Shown in pieces: positions 50,718 through 58,673 of a stretch of DNA of 64,000 nucleotides. The translations under genes were made by a program, and so were the position numbers. The DNA lies in the NCBI GenBank assembly GCA_023432225.1, contig JAEYUW010000026.1, positions 42,353-106,352 of the forward strand. Direction: 5' to 3'. The notes beneath the pieces were generated by a model that saw only the letters and a program-made list of their open reading frames with translations, had not been told where the DNA came from and did not search any database. Source of the stretch: Verrucomicrobiota bacterium. GTDB lineage: Bacteria > Verrucomicrobiota > Verrucomicrobiia > Opitutales > Opitutaceae. Position 1 is the first letter of the stretch. Every line of letters begins with the position of its first letter.

Positions 50718-51866
50718 ATGAAAGTCCACACCCTCGGCATCATCATGAACGGCGTCACGGGACGCATGGGCACCAACCAGCACCTCATCCGCTCGATCAA
50801 AGCGATCATCGATCAGGGCGGCGTGAAGCTCTCCGACTCTGAAGTCATCATGCCCGACCCCGTGCTGGTCGGCCGCAGCGAGGAAAAGCTCCGCGCGCTC
50901 GCCGCCCGCACCGGCGTGAAGCGCATCTCGACCAACCTCGACGCCGAGCTCGCGAACCCCGCGAACCAAATCTATTTCGACGCCACGCTCACCGGCCAGC
51001 GCCCCGTCGGCGTGCGCAAGGCCATCGCCGCGAAGAAACACATTTACTGCGAGAAGCCCACCGCCACCACGTCCGCCGAAGCGCTCGCGCTCGCAAAGGA
51101 AGTCACCGCCGCCGGCCTCAAGAACGGCGTCGTGCAGGACAAGCTCTGGCTCCCTGGCCTCGTGAAATTGAAGTGGCTCATGGACCAGGGCTTCTTTGGC
51201 AAAATTCTCTCCGTGCGCGGCGAGTTCGGTTACTGGGTCTTCACCGGCGAGCACGAAAAGCTCCAGCGCCCGTCTTGGAATTACCGCAAGGAAGACGACG
51301 GCGGCATCATCGTCGATATGGTCTGCCACTGGCAGTATGTGATCCAGAATCTCTTCGGCGATATCAAGAGCCTCACCTGCCTCGGCGCCACGCACATCCC
51401 GCAGCGCTGGGACGAGGCCGGCAAACCCTACAAGTGCACCGCGGACGACGCCGCCTACGCGACCTTCGAGCTGACCAACGGCGTCATCTGCCACTTCAAC
51501 TCCTCGTGGACGACCCGCGTCGACCGCGACGACCTGCTTACGCTTCACGTCGACGGCACGCACGGCACTGCGGTCGCCGGCCTGCGCGATTGCAAGGCCC
51601 AGTCGATCGCCGCCACGCCGCGCTGCGTTTGGAATCCTGACATCGACAGTCCGATCAAGTATCGCGACGGCTGGATGCGCGTGCCGGACCAAGGCGTTTA
51701 CGACAACGCGTTCAAAGTCGAGTGGGAGCTCTTCCTCAAGCACGTCGTCACCGGCTCGCCGTTCCAGTGGAATCTCTTCGAAGGCGCCAAAGGCGTCCAA
51801 CTTGCCGAACTCGCCCTCAAGTCCTGGGCCGAGCGCAAGTGGGTCGACGTCACGCCGCTCCGCTAA
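50718..51866 (+). CDS. Gfo/Idh/MocA-family NAD(P)-dependent oxidoreductase
   Basis: A 382-residue dehydrogenase. The N-terminal Rossmann fold begins LGIIMNGVTGRMGTNQHLIRS, an altered glycine-rich loop with an inserted stretch relative to the common GxGxxG. The conserved catalytic/NAD motif HIYCEKPTATT is present at about residues 113-123. The C-terminal alpha/beta domain contains WNYRKEDDGGIIVDMVCHW, where the family has its catalytic His in GGxxxDxxxHxxD-like context. It probably oxidises a sugar or inositol-type ring. The substrate is unknown; the gene order with an isomerase and an SDR favours a sugar acid pathway. Confidence 0.88.
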   Translation: MKVHTLGIIMNGVTGRMGTNQHLIRSIKAIIDQGGVKLSDSEVIMPDPVLVGRSEEKLRALAARTGVKRISTNLDAELANPANQIYFDATLTGQRPVGVRKAIAAKKHIYCEKPTATTSAEALALAKEVTAAGLKNGVVQDKLWLPGLVKLKWLMDQGFFGKILSVRGEFGYWVFTGEHEKLQRPSWNYRKEDDGGIIVDMVCHWQYVIQNLFGDIKSLTCLGATHIPQRWDEAGKPYKCTADDAAYATFELTNGVICHFNSSWTTRVDRDDLLTLHVDGTHGTAVAGLRDCKAQSIAATPRCVWNPDIDSPIKYRDGWMRVPDQGVYDNAFKVEWELFLKHVVTGSPFQWNLFEGAKGVQLAELALKSWAERKWVDVTPLR

Positions 51867-51872
51867 CGCACA

Positions 51873-51963
51873 AGCTTTCGGCTCTCAGCTATCAGCTGTC
51901 AGCAAATCCAACTACTCAACTCGAACTCTCCAGCTGAAAGCTGATCGCTGACAGCTGATCGCT
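51873..51963. repeat. AGCGATCAGC-type repeat, third copy
   Basis: AGCTTTCGGCTCTCAGCTATC at 51873 and AGCTGAAAGCTGATCGCTGA (51932 on) are inverse relatives. The element runs right up to the ATG of the SDR gene, so it forms that gene's whole translation start region; no ribosome binding site is evident. Confidence 0.75.
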
Positions 51964-52740
51964 ATGAAAAAAGTAGCACTCGTCACCGGCGGTTCGCGCG
52001 GCATCGGCTTCGGCATCGCCGAGAAACTCGCGGCCGAAAAGTGGGATCTCGTCATCAACGGCATGCGCCCTGAGGACCAGGTCGCCGAACCGCTCGCCGC
52101 GCTCGCTCGCCACGGCGTGCGCGTCACCTACGCGCGCGGCGATGTCGGTTCCGCCGACGGCCGCGCCGCCATCCTCGCCGTCTGCCGCGAGTTCACCGGC
52201 GGTCGCGCGCTGAATCTCCTCGTCAACAACGCCGGCGTCGCGCCCAAAGTCCGCGCCGATCTCCTCGAGACCAGCGAGGAGAGCTACGACTACGTGATGA
52301 ACACGAACCTCCGCGGCGTGTTCTTCCTCACGCAGGCGATCGCGCGCGACATGGTCGCCGCGAAGAAGGCCGATGCCGCGTTCAGCGCCGCGATCATCAC
52401 CGTCAGTTCCGTCTCCGCGACGATGGCCAGCATCAACCGCGGCGAATACTGCATCGCCAAGGCCGGCCTCGCGATGCTCAACGAACTCTTCGCCGCGCGC
52501 CTCGGCGCCGACGGCATCCCGTCCTACGAGATCCGTCCCGGCGTGATCAAAACCGACATGACTGCGGCCGTGACCGAGAAATACGACAAGCTCATCGCCG
52601 GCGGCGCGTTCGTGCAGCCGCGCTGGGGTTTCCCGGACGACGTCGGTCGCGCTGTCGCAGCGCTCGCGCGCGGCGATTTCCCGTATTCCACCGGCCAAGT
52701 CATTCTCGTCGACGGCGGGCTCACGATCCCGCGCCTCTAA
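51964..52740 (+). CDS. Short-chain dehydrogenase/reductase, 3-ketoacyl-ACP-reductase-like
   Basis: A 258-residue classical SDR. NAD(P) binding: VALVTGGSRGIGFGIAEKLA; then LLVNNAGVAPK, the catalytic serine in IITVSSVSATMAS and the YxxxK pair in EYCIAKAGLAML. The C-terminal RPGVIKTDM and TGQVILVDGGLTIPRL are standard. FabG-like sequence is common among SDRs of sugar pathways, so the cluster, not the sequence, points to a sugar or sugar-acid reductase. It is the last gene of the operon begun at 47733. Start codon lies immediately after the third repeat copy. Confidence 0.9.
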   Translation: MKKVALVTGGSRGIGFGIAEKLAAEKWDLVINGMRPEDQVAEPLAALARHGVRVTYARGDVGSADGRAAILAVCREFTGGRALNLLVNNAGVAPKVRADLLETSEESYDYVMNTNLRGVFFLTQAIARDMVAAKKADAAFSAAIITVSSVSATMASINRGEYCIAKAGLAMLNELFAARLGADGIPSYEIRPGVIKTDMTAAVTEKYDKLIAGGAFVQPRWGFPDDVGRAVAALARGDFPYSTGQVILVDGGLTIPRL

Positions 52741-52864
52741 TTCCGTCAAAGTCGCGCAGGGCAGGGGCTTCGGTCGGAATTTTCGCGCCTCACCGGGCAA
52801 GTTGCCGGCCGCGGGAGATTTCCTTTGACACCCCCCGGCGCGACTCTCTTCTTCTATCGTTTTT

Positions 52865-52990
52865 ATGAAAGTCGTTTCCTCCATCAAATCCGCGAAGACG
52901 CGTCACCCTGACTGCCAGGTCGTCCGCCGCAAGGGCCGCATCTACGTCATCAACAAGACCGACCCGCGCTACAAGGCGCGCCAGGGCTGA
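52865..52990 (+). CDS. rpmJ: 50S ribosomal protein L36, zinc-independent (B) type
   Basis: A 41-residue protein, MKVVSSIKSAKTRHPDCQVV and then RRKGRIYVINKTDPRYKARQG. The zinc-binding pattern of type A L36 (three Cys and one His) is absent; only one Cys remains, so this is the C-minus paralogue. It binds the large ribosomal subunit. It is followed 18 bases later by the likewise zinc-independent L31, a pairing seen in many bacteria. I could not find a clear Zur box upstream. Confidence 0.95.
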   Translation: MKVVSSIKSAKTRHPDCQVVRRKGRIYVINKTDPRYKARQG

Positions 52991-53008
52991 ACTAAACCGA
53001 TTTTCGCC

Positions 53009-53263
53009 GTGAAAGAAAAAGTCCATCCCGCTCTCAACAACGTTTGCTTCCTCGATATCGGCACGGGCAAGCGTTTCCTCACCAAGTCCACGATGAAGTC
53101 CGCCCGCACCGAGAAGATCGACGGCGAGGACTACTTCGTGATCGTCCGCGACGTCACGATGGACTCGCATCCCGCCTATACCGGCGAGAAGCGCCTCGTC
53201 GACACCGCCGGCCGCGTCGAGAAGTTCACCTCGAAGTTCAAGCGCGGCGCCGCGAAGAAATAA
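53009..53263 (+). CDS. rpmE2: 50S ribosomal protein L31, type B
   Basis: An 84-residue L31 starting at GTG 53009 (MKEKVHPALNNVCFLDIGTG). The signature SHPAYTGEKRLVDTAGRVEKF is conserved, and the CxxC zinc motif of type A L31 is missing, which places it in the zinc-independent B group. The stretch EKIDGEDYFVIVRDVTMDSHP is normal for B forms. It forms an operon with rpmJ and is closed by an intrinsic terminator 28 bases after the stop codon. Both are translated from the same short transcript. Confidence 0.95.
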   Translation: MKEKVHPALNNVCFLDIGTGKRFLTKSTMKSARTEKIDGEDYFVIVRDVTMDSHPAYTGEKRLVDTAGRVEKFTSKFKRGAAKK

Positions 53264-53291
53264 CGCGCGCACGAAAAGCGACTTTCCCGAA

Positions 53292-53317
53292 GCCCTCCCG
53301 TTGCGGAGGGCTTTTTT
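53292..53317 (+). terminator. Intrinsic terminator of rpmJ-rpmE2
   Basis: GCCCTCC, six-base loop CGTTGC, GGAGGGC, then six T. Confidence 0.9.
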
Positions 53318-53326
53318 ATTGGCTCA

Positions 53327-53397
53327 CCACGAAACACACGAAAGACACGAAAAAGGGTAGGCGCCCGGGCCTTTCGTGTTTTTCGTGTGTTTCGTGG
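53327..53397. repeat. CACGAAACACACGAAA-type inverted repeat
   Basis: CCACGAAACACACGAAAGAC (53327 on) and the inverse ending TTTCGTGTGTTTCGTGG (53397), about 26-base arms with one mismatch. The right arm overlaps the likely GTG start of serB. This AC-rich type is scattered in many bacteria; it differs in base composition from the GC-rich genes around it. Confidence 0.85.
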
Positions 53398-54035
53398 TTC
53401 AACCCAAACTCCTCTGCTTCGACTGCGACTCCACGCTCAGCGCCATCGAAGGCGTCGACGAATTTGCGCGCCTGCGCGGTGAGGAGTGTTTCCGTCAGAG
53501 TGAGCAGATGACGCGCGATGCGATGGAAGGTCGCATTCCGCTCGAAGAGATTTTCGGCAAACGCCTCGAGTTGATCCAACCCAACGAGTCGGACGTCGCG
53601 AAAATCGCGAATCTCTACGTGCGCGAAATCGAACCGACCGCGCATGCGACGGTCGCCGCGGCGAAGGCCGCCGGCTGGACCCCGGTGATCATCAGCGGAG
53701 GGTTCATGCAAGCCATTCGGCCACTCGCCGATTTGCTGGGCATTGCGCGCATCGAGGCCGTGGCGCTGCAGTTCGACGGCGCCGGCCGTTACGCGGGCTT
53801 CACGCCGCACCCGGCGTCGCGCCGTGGCGGGAAGCCCGAGGTCGTGCGCCAATTGCGCGCCGAATTTGAGCCGAGCCGCGTCGTCGCTGTTGGCGATGGC
53901 GCGAGTGATTTGGAAATGCGTGATGAGGTTGACCTTTTCGTGGGCTTTGGTCGCTATGCCGAGCGTGCCGCTGTGAAGGCGGGCGCGCACCGCTTCGTTC
54001 ACCGCCTCGACGAAATCCTACCTCTGCTCGCGTGA
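53394..54035 (+). CDS. serB: Phosphoserine phosphatase (HAD family)
   Basis: A 213-residue HAD phosphatase that makes serine from phosphoserine. Motif I is FDCDST with the nucleophile at Asp 10, followed by LSAIEGVDE; motif II IISGGFMQAI; motif III Lys in RRGGKPEVV; motif IV VVAVGDGASDLEM. The SerB-type cap region contains ECFRQSEQMTRDAMEGRIPLEE. GTG 53394 is the best start: it gives VQPKLLCFDCDST; earlier codons in frame are part of the upstream palindrome. It shares GTGA with the next gene. The function in serine synthesis is likely; a phosphatase for a related substrate is possible because SerB-like HAD proteins are diverse. Confidence 0.9.
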   Translation: MVQPKLLCFDCDSTLSAIEGVDEFARLRGEECFRQSEQMTRDAMEGRIPLEEIFGKRLELIQPNESDVAKIANLYVREIEPTAHATVAAAKAAGWTPVIISGGFMQAIRPLADLLGIARIEAVALQFDGAGRYAGFTPHPASRRGGKPEVVRQLRAEFEPSRVVAVGDGASDLEMRDEVDLFVGFGRYAERAAVKAGAHRFVHRLDEILPLLA

Positions 54036-55528
54036 TCAATCGACTGCTTCGTCTCGGTTTCATTGTTGCTCTGTTCACGGCCGTTTCGCTCTTGGCGGCG
54101 GCCTCCGCCCCCGCAGAAGCTTTTCCCCGTGCGGTCGAAAGCTATGGGGCCATGCCCGGCGCCTCCGCGTGGGAAGTGGTCAAGGCGCGGGCCGCGGCGG
54201 AGCCGTTCAACCTCGTCGCGACAGTCATCTTCGTGCTCGCGGTGCTGCACACCTTTGCGAGCGCGAAAATTCGGCACTGGGCCCACGTCATCGAGGAGCG
54301 GCACGTTGCGAATTTGAAACAGAAAAACGGCCGCGAGGACCGTAACGACGACGGTCAGCCCGACGAGGTCAGCTTCTGGGGGCAGATCCTGCATTTTCTT
54401 GGCGAGGTCGAAGCGATCTTCGGCTTCTGGGTGTTGGTGCTGCTCGGCGCGATCGTGTGGTTCAAGGGGCTCGATACCGGCATCCATTACCTCAGCCACA
54501 CGGTGAACTACACCGAGGCGCTCTTCGTCGTGATCATCATGACGCTGGCTTCGACGCGACCGGTCTTGCGGCTCGCGGAACAGGCGATGCGCGCCGTGGC
54601 CATGCTGGGCGGCGGACGGCCGGTGGCGTGGTGGCTGTCGATTCTGACGATCGCGCCGCTGCTCGGTTCGTTCATCACGGAGCCCGCCGCCATGACGATC
54701 GCGGCGCTGCTGCTCGGCAAGCAGTTCTACGCGCTGAATCCGAGCAACCGGCTCAAATACGCGACGATCGGCTTGTTGTTCGTGAACGTCTCGATCGGCG
54801 GCACGCTGACGCACTTTGCCGCTCCGCCGGTCTTGATGGTGGCGGCGGCGTGGGGCTGGGACATGAAATACATGTTCACGCACTTTGGATGGCACGCGAT
54901 CACCGGCATCGTGCTGTCGAATCTGGCTTATTTTCTCTTTTTTCGCCGTGAGCTCTTTGCGTTGCGCGCGGCCGCTGACACCGGCGCTGACGGCGAGTCC
55001 GTGCCGGCGTGGGTGACGATCGTGCATTTGCTGTTCCTCGGTTTCACCGTGTGGATGGCGCATCACCCGGCGCTGTTTATCGGCGGGTTCCTGTTCTACC
55101 TCGCGTTCGCCCAGGCGACGGCGCACCACCAGAACAAACTCGATCTGCGCGGACCGCTGCTCGTCGGCTTTTTCCTCGCCGGCCTCGTCGCGCACGGCGG
55201 GTTGCAAGCGTGGTGGATTCAGCCGGTGCTCGGCAGTCTCGGCGAAGTGCCGCTGTTCGCCGGTGCGACGATCCTGACGGCGTTCAACGACAACGCGCTC
55301 ATCACGTATCTGGCGACGCTCGTGCCGGGATTCACGGAGGAGCTGAAGTTCGCCGTTGTCTCGGGTGCGGTCACCGGTGGTGGCTTGACGGTGATTGCGA
55401 ATGCTCCGAATCCGGCCGGGCAATCCATTTTACAGCGCTATTTCCCGAATGGCGTCTCGCCGCTCGGTTTGTTCCTCGGGGCGCTCGTGCCGACGCTGAT
55501 CGTGGCGCTCTCGTTTATGGTGCTGTGA
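54032..55528 (+). CDS. Putative Na+/H+ antiporter
   Basis: A 498-residue inner-membrane protein with a likely signal-like first helix (residues 5-25), then about eleven to twelve membrane segments. It belongs by appearance to the Na_H_antiport_2 family: landmarks are FWGQILHFLGEVEAIFGFWVL, GSFITEPAAMTIAALLLGKQF, SIGGTLTHFAAPPVLMVA and the late helix FNDNALITYLATLVPGFTEELK with acidic residues that could bind cations, and ANAPNPAGQSIL. It should exchange sodium for protons in pH or salt control, but this family is little studied, so the function is family-based. GTG 54032 overlaps the serB stop (GTGA), giving translational coupling to an unrelated gene. A REP-like pair follows. Confidence 0.85.
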   Translation: MINRLLRLGFIVALFTAVSLLAAASAPAEAFPRAVESYGAMPGASAWEVVKARAAAEPFNLVATVIFVLAVLHTFASAKIRHWAHVIEERHVANLKQKNGREDRNDDGQPDEVSFWGQILHFLGEVEAIFGFWVLVLLGAIVWFKGLDTGIHYLSHTVNYTEALFVVIIMTLASTRPVLRLAEQAMRAVAMLGGGRPVAWWLSILTIAPLLGSFITEPAAMTIAALLLGKQFYALNPSNRLKYATIGLLFVNVSIGGTLTHFAAPPVLMVAAAWGWDMKYMFTHFGWHAITGIVLSNLAYFLFFRRELFALRAAADTGADGESVPAWVTIVHLLFLGFTVWMAHHPALFIGGFLFYLAFAQATAHHQNKLDLRGPLLVGFFLAGLVAHGGLQAWWIQPVLGSLGEVPLFAGATILTAFNDNALITYLATLVPGFTEELKFAVVSGAVTGGGLTVIANAPNPAGQSILQRYFPNGVSPLGLFLGALVPTLIVALSFMVL

Positions 55529-55556
55529 GCGCGTTGAGCGTGGCCGCACTATGAGA

Positions 55557-55625
55557 GTGGCGGGATCTTCCAGCTCCCGCTTCGGGGCAGGCTCGAAAAA
55601 CGCGGGAGCTGGAAGCTCCCGCCAC
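55557..55625. repeat. REP-like pair, family B
   Basis: GTGGCGGGATCTTCCAGCTC ... GGAGCTGGAAGCTCCCGCCAC. The ends are GTGG/CCAC instead of GTAG/CTAC, on both sides, so the two arms changed together. It lies between the converging antiporter and kup genes. Confidence 0.82.
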
Positions 55626-55654
55626 CTTGTGAGCCGCGGCGCGGGCGTTGCCGC

Positions 55655-57532
55655 TCAGAGCTGGATCGGCATACCGACCTCGATGATCTGCATCGGCGGC
55701 AGGCGATAGTAATCGCGCGCTTGCTGGGCGTTGCGGCTGAGGAACGCGTAGAAGTGTTTCTGCCACTCGAACATCTTCGTGTTGCCGCCGGTGAGGATCA
55801 TCTCGCGATTGAAGTAGTAGGTGGCCTCGTTGAGCTTCAGCGGCACGCCGGCGGCCTTCACCTGTTCCATCAGCACGGAAACGTTGGGCGACTCCATGTA
55901 GCCGTAGCGACCGATTGCGCGCCATACGCCGTGGCCGATTTCCGAGACGGTGAGTCGCTCCGCGTCGGGCACGAGGGGAACCTCCTCCGTCACGATCGAC
56001 AGCAGAACCACCGTTTCCTGCAGCACCTTGTTGGCCTTGAGATGGTGCAGAAGCACGAGCGGCGTGCCCTTGGGGTTGCCGGCCATGAAAACGCCGGTGC
56101 CGCGCACGCGCGTCAGACGCTCGCTGCAGGCGATGTCGCTGAGCTCAGCGTCTGTGATTTCGTTGGCGTAGATGCGGCGGAAGATCTCCGTCTTGCCGAT
56201 TTTCCACGTGGTCATGATGGCGAGGATGCCGAGGGCGATCATCACCGGCAGCCAGCCGCCGTCGGCGAACTTGTGGAGATTGGCGCTGAAGAACGCGAGG
56301 TCGATGGCCAGGAAAGGCGCGCAGACTAGCGTCGCGCGCCACGTGGCCCAGCCCCACGCGCGGCGCATCACCACGAAGAGTGCGAGCGTGGTCACCGTCA
56401 TCGTGCCGGTGACCGCGATACCGTAGGCCGCGGCGAGGTTCGATACCGACTTGAAGCCGTAGACCGTCAAGATGGCGCCGAGGGCGAGAAACGCGTTCAC
56501 GAGCGGCAGGTAGATTTGTCCTCGGTGTTGGTGGCTCGTGTGCAGCACCGTCAGGCGGGGGAAGTAGCCGAGTTGGACGGCCTGGCGGATCAACGAGAAC
56601 GCACCGGAGATCAGCGCTTGGCTGGCGATGATGGCGGCGAGGATCGACAAAATCAGCAGTGCGAGGCGCAGCGGTCCCTCCGGGGCGAGTTCAAGGAAGG
56701 GATTCTGAACGGCGTCGGGGTGAGCGAGAACGTTCGCGCCCTGGCCGAAGTAATTCAGCGTGAGCCCCGGTAGCACGATGGCATACCAGCCGGTGGTGAT
56801 CGCCTTGCGGCCGTAGTGGCCCATGTCGGCGTAAAGCGCCTCGACGCCGGTGATGGCGAGGATCACCGAGCCGAGCAGCACGCTCACTTGTGCCGGGTGC
56901 GAGACCAGCAGTTCGAGGCCGAGCAGGGGATTCAGCGCCGGCAGCACCACGGGATTCTTGAAAATATTCCACGCGCCGAGCGCGCCGAGCACGAGAAACC
57001 ACACCAGCATCACCGGGCCAAAGATCCGGCCGATGAACTCGGTTCCGCGGTGCTGGAAAGCGAACAAGCCGGCTAGGATCGCGCAGGCGATCGGCACCAC
57101 CCACGGCGCGAATCGCGGCGACATGATTTTAAAACCTTCACTCGCGCCGAGCACGGTGATGGCCGGTGTGATGATCGCTTCGCCGCACAACATCGCCGCG
57201 CCCAGTAGCAGCACGAAGGTGCCGAATCCCAGCGCGCCGGTCGCCGTTCGGTCCAGGCGGCTGAGCGCGAGCAACGCAAAGATGCCGCCTTCCCCGCGAT
57301 TGTGCGCGCGCAGCACAAACAGCGTGTATTTGACGCTCACCACCGCCACGAGGGACCAGAAGACCAGCGACAGCACGCCGAGCACGGCTTGGGTCTGCTC
57401 CACGGGAGGCAACTGCTTCAAACACTCCTGCAACGTGTAGAGAGGGCTGGTGCCGATGTCGCCGAACACCACGCCAAGGGCGCCCAACGTCAGACCGACC
57501 TTCGCGACCTTCCCTGTGCCTTCCGATTGCAT
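55655..57532 (-). CDS. kup: Low-affinity potassium uptake protein Kup
   Basis: A 625-residue K+/H+ symporter. The N-terminal KVGLTLGALGVVFGDIGTSPLYTLQECL is the Kup signature, with about twelve membrane helices to residue 450. RGEGGIFALLALSRL, AMLCGEAIITPAITVLGASEG and EALYADMGHYG are further family blocks. A hydrophilic C-terminal domain of about 170 residues follows (SERLTRVRGTGVFMAGNPKGTPLVLLHHLKANKVLQE), also usual. ATG 57532 (MQSEGTGKVAKV) was chosen over an upstream codon at 57577 because it starts near the signature. It is divergent from menB, with 142 bases between start codons, where I see no clear operator. Near the putative Na+/H+ antiporter it suggests a small ion-balance neighbourhood. 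Confidence 0.95.
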   Translation of the reverse strand: MQSEGTGKVAKVGLTLGALGVVFGDIGTSPLYTLQECLKQLPPVEQTQAVLGVLSLVFWSLVAVVSVKYTLFVLRAHNRGEGGIFALLALSRLDRTATGALGFGTFVLLLGAAMLCGEAIITPAITVLGASEGFKIMSPRFAPWVVPIACAILAGLFAFQHRGTEFIGRIFGPVMLVWFLVLGALGAWNIFKNPVVLPALNPLLGLELLVSHPAQVSVLLGSVILAITGVEALYADMGHYGRKAITTGWYAIVLPGLTLNYFGQGANVLAHPDAVQNPFLELAPEGPLRLALLILSILAAIIASQALISGAFSLIRQAVQLGYFPRLTVLHTSHQHRGQIYLPLVNAFLALGAILTVYGFKSVSNLAAAYGIAVTGTMTVTTLALFVVMRRAWGWATWRATLVCAPFLAIDLAFFSANLHKFADGGWLPVMIALGILAIMTTWKIGKTEIFRRIYANEITDAELSDIACSERLTRVRGTGVFMAGNPKGTPLVLLHHLKANKVLQETVVLLSIVTEEVPLVPDAERLTVSEIGHGVWRAIGRYGYMESPNVSVLMEQVKAAGVPLKLNEATYYFNREMILTGGNTKMFEWQKHFYAFLSRNAQQARDYYRLPPMQIIEVGMPIQL

Positions 57533-57674
57533 TGAATGGGCCACTGTTGGGCAAGCGCGCAGGACCTTCCAGCCCATTCCGGCCGGCAGGAAATACCGCT
57601 TGACGGCTCGACGCCGGAAACCGGCGCCGGCGAAAACGTTTGCCGCTCAGATATTTTCGCCGAGGTTGATCGAT

Positions 57675-58508
57675 ATGAATCCCGCTTGGAAGACTGCGAA
57701 AAATTACGAGGACATCATCTACCAGAAAGCCGACGGCATCGCGAAAATCACGATCAACCGACCCGAGAAGCGTAACGCCTTCCGCCCTCAGACGGTGTTC
57801 GAGTTGCACGAGGCGCTGCTCGATGCGCGCGAGGACCAGAAGATCGGCGTCGTGCTCCTCACCGGCGCCGGCCCGGCCAAGGACGGCAAATACGCCTTCT
57901 GCGCCGGCGGTGACCAATCGGTGCGCGGCCACGGCGGCTACATCGACGCCAAGGGCGTGCCGCGCCTGAACATTCTCGAGGTGCAGAAGCTCATCCGCTC
58001 GATGCCCAAGGTCGTGATCGCGCTCGTCGCGGGCTACGCGATCGGTGGCGGCCACGTGCTCCATGTGATGTGCGATCTCACCATCGCGGCCGATAACGGC
58101 ATCTTCGGCCAGGTCGGCCCCAAGATGGGCAGCTTCGACGGCGGCTTCGGCTCCAGCTATCTTGCCCGCATGGTCGGCCAGAAGAAGGCGCGCGAAATCT
58201 GGTTTCTCTGCCGCCAATATAACGCGCAGGAAGCGCTCGCGATGGGCCTCGTTAACAAGGTCGTTCCGGTCGCCGAGCTCGAAGCCGAAGGTATCGCGTG
58301 GGCGAAGGATATTCTCCAACGCAGCCCGCTCGCGATCCGCTGCCTGAAGTCCGCGTTCAACGCCGAACTCGATGGCCAGAGCGGCGTGCAGGAACTCGCG
58401 GGGAATGCCACCATGCTCTACTACATGACCGAGGAGGCGAAGGAGTTCATGACCGCGCAAAAGGAGAAGCGGAAGCCCAAGGCCGAGCAGTTCCCGTGGC
58501 TGCCGTAG
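57675..58508 (+). CDS. menB: 1,4-dihydroxy-2-naphthoyl-CoA synthase
   Basis: A 277-residue crotonase-fold enzyme that closes the naphthoquinone ring in menaquinone synthesis. MenB-specific sequence is clear: YEDIIYQKADGIAKITINRPEKRNAFRP, FCAGGDQSVRGHGGYI (oxyanion region, residues 75-90), YAIGGGHVLHVMCDLTIAADNGIFGQVGPKMGSFDGG, and AREIWFLCRQYNAQEALAMGLVN. The C-terminal RKPKAEQFPWLP is also typical. The start ATG 57675 gives the standard N-terminus. No other men genes are adjacent. Its presence implies menaquinone as an electron carrier in this organism. The stop TAG and preceding base read GTAG, followed almost at once by a REP-like arm. Confidence 0.96.
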   Translation: MNPAWKTAKNYEDIIYQKADGIAKITINRPEKRNAFRPQTVFELHEALLDAREDQKIGVVLLTGAGPAKDGKYAFCAGGDQSVRGHGGYIDAKGVPRLNILEVQKLIRSMPKVVIALVAGYAIGGGHVLHVMCDLTIAADNGIFGQVGPKMGSFDGGFGSSYLARMVGQKKAREIWFLCRQYNAQEALAMGLVNKVVPVAELEAEGIAWAKDILQRSPLAIRCLKSAFNAELDGQSGVQELAGNATMLYYMTEEAKEFMTAQKEKRKPKAEQFPWLP

Positions 58509-58509
58509 T

Positions 58510-58531
58510 GTAACGCCGGCTTCCAGCCGGC
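58510..58531 (+). repeat. Single REP-like arm, family E variant
   Basis: GTAACGCCGGCTTCCAGCC..., directly after the menB stop. A true GTAG sits five bases upstream (58505-58508) as the menB stop codon, as if GTAG and the arm were separated by a small insertion. Confidence 0.7.
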
Positions 58532-58554
58532 TGACGCGTCGCCGTCGCAACGAG

Positions 58555-58650
58555 GTAGGTTGCGCGCTCGCGCGCAAACTGCAGGCGTGGATGCGGCGAA
58601 CTCCGCGGCGGTTAAGGTCGAAGCAGTGGCGTGGCGAGCACGCCACCTAC
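58555..58650. repeat. REP-like pair, family C
   Basis: GTAGGTTGCGCGCTCGCGC at the left and GGCGTGGCGAGCACGCCACCTAC at the right with a 50-base spacer. It fills the space between menB and the converging anti-sigma gene. Confidence 0.78.
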
Positions 58651-58673
58651 CAAGCTACGAAAATCTCACGCGC

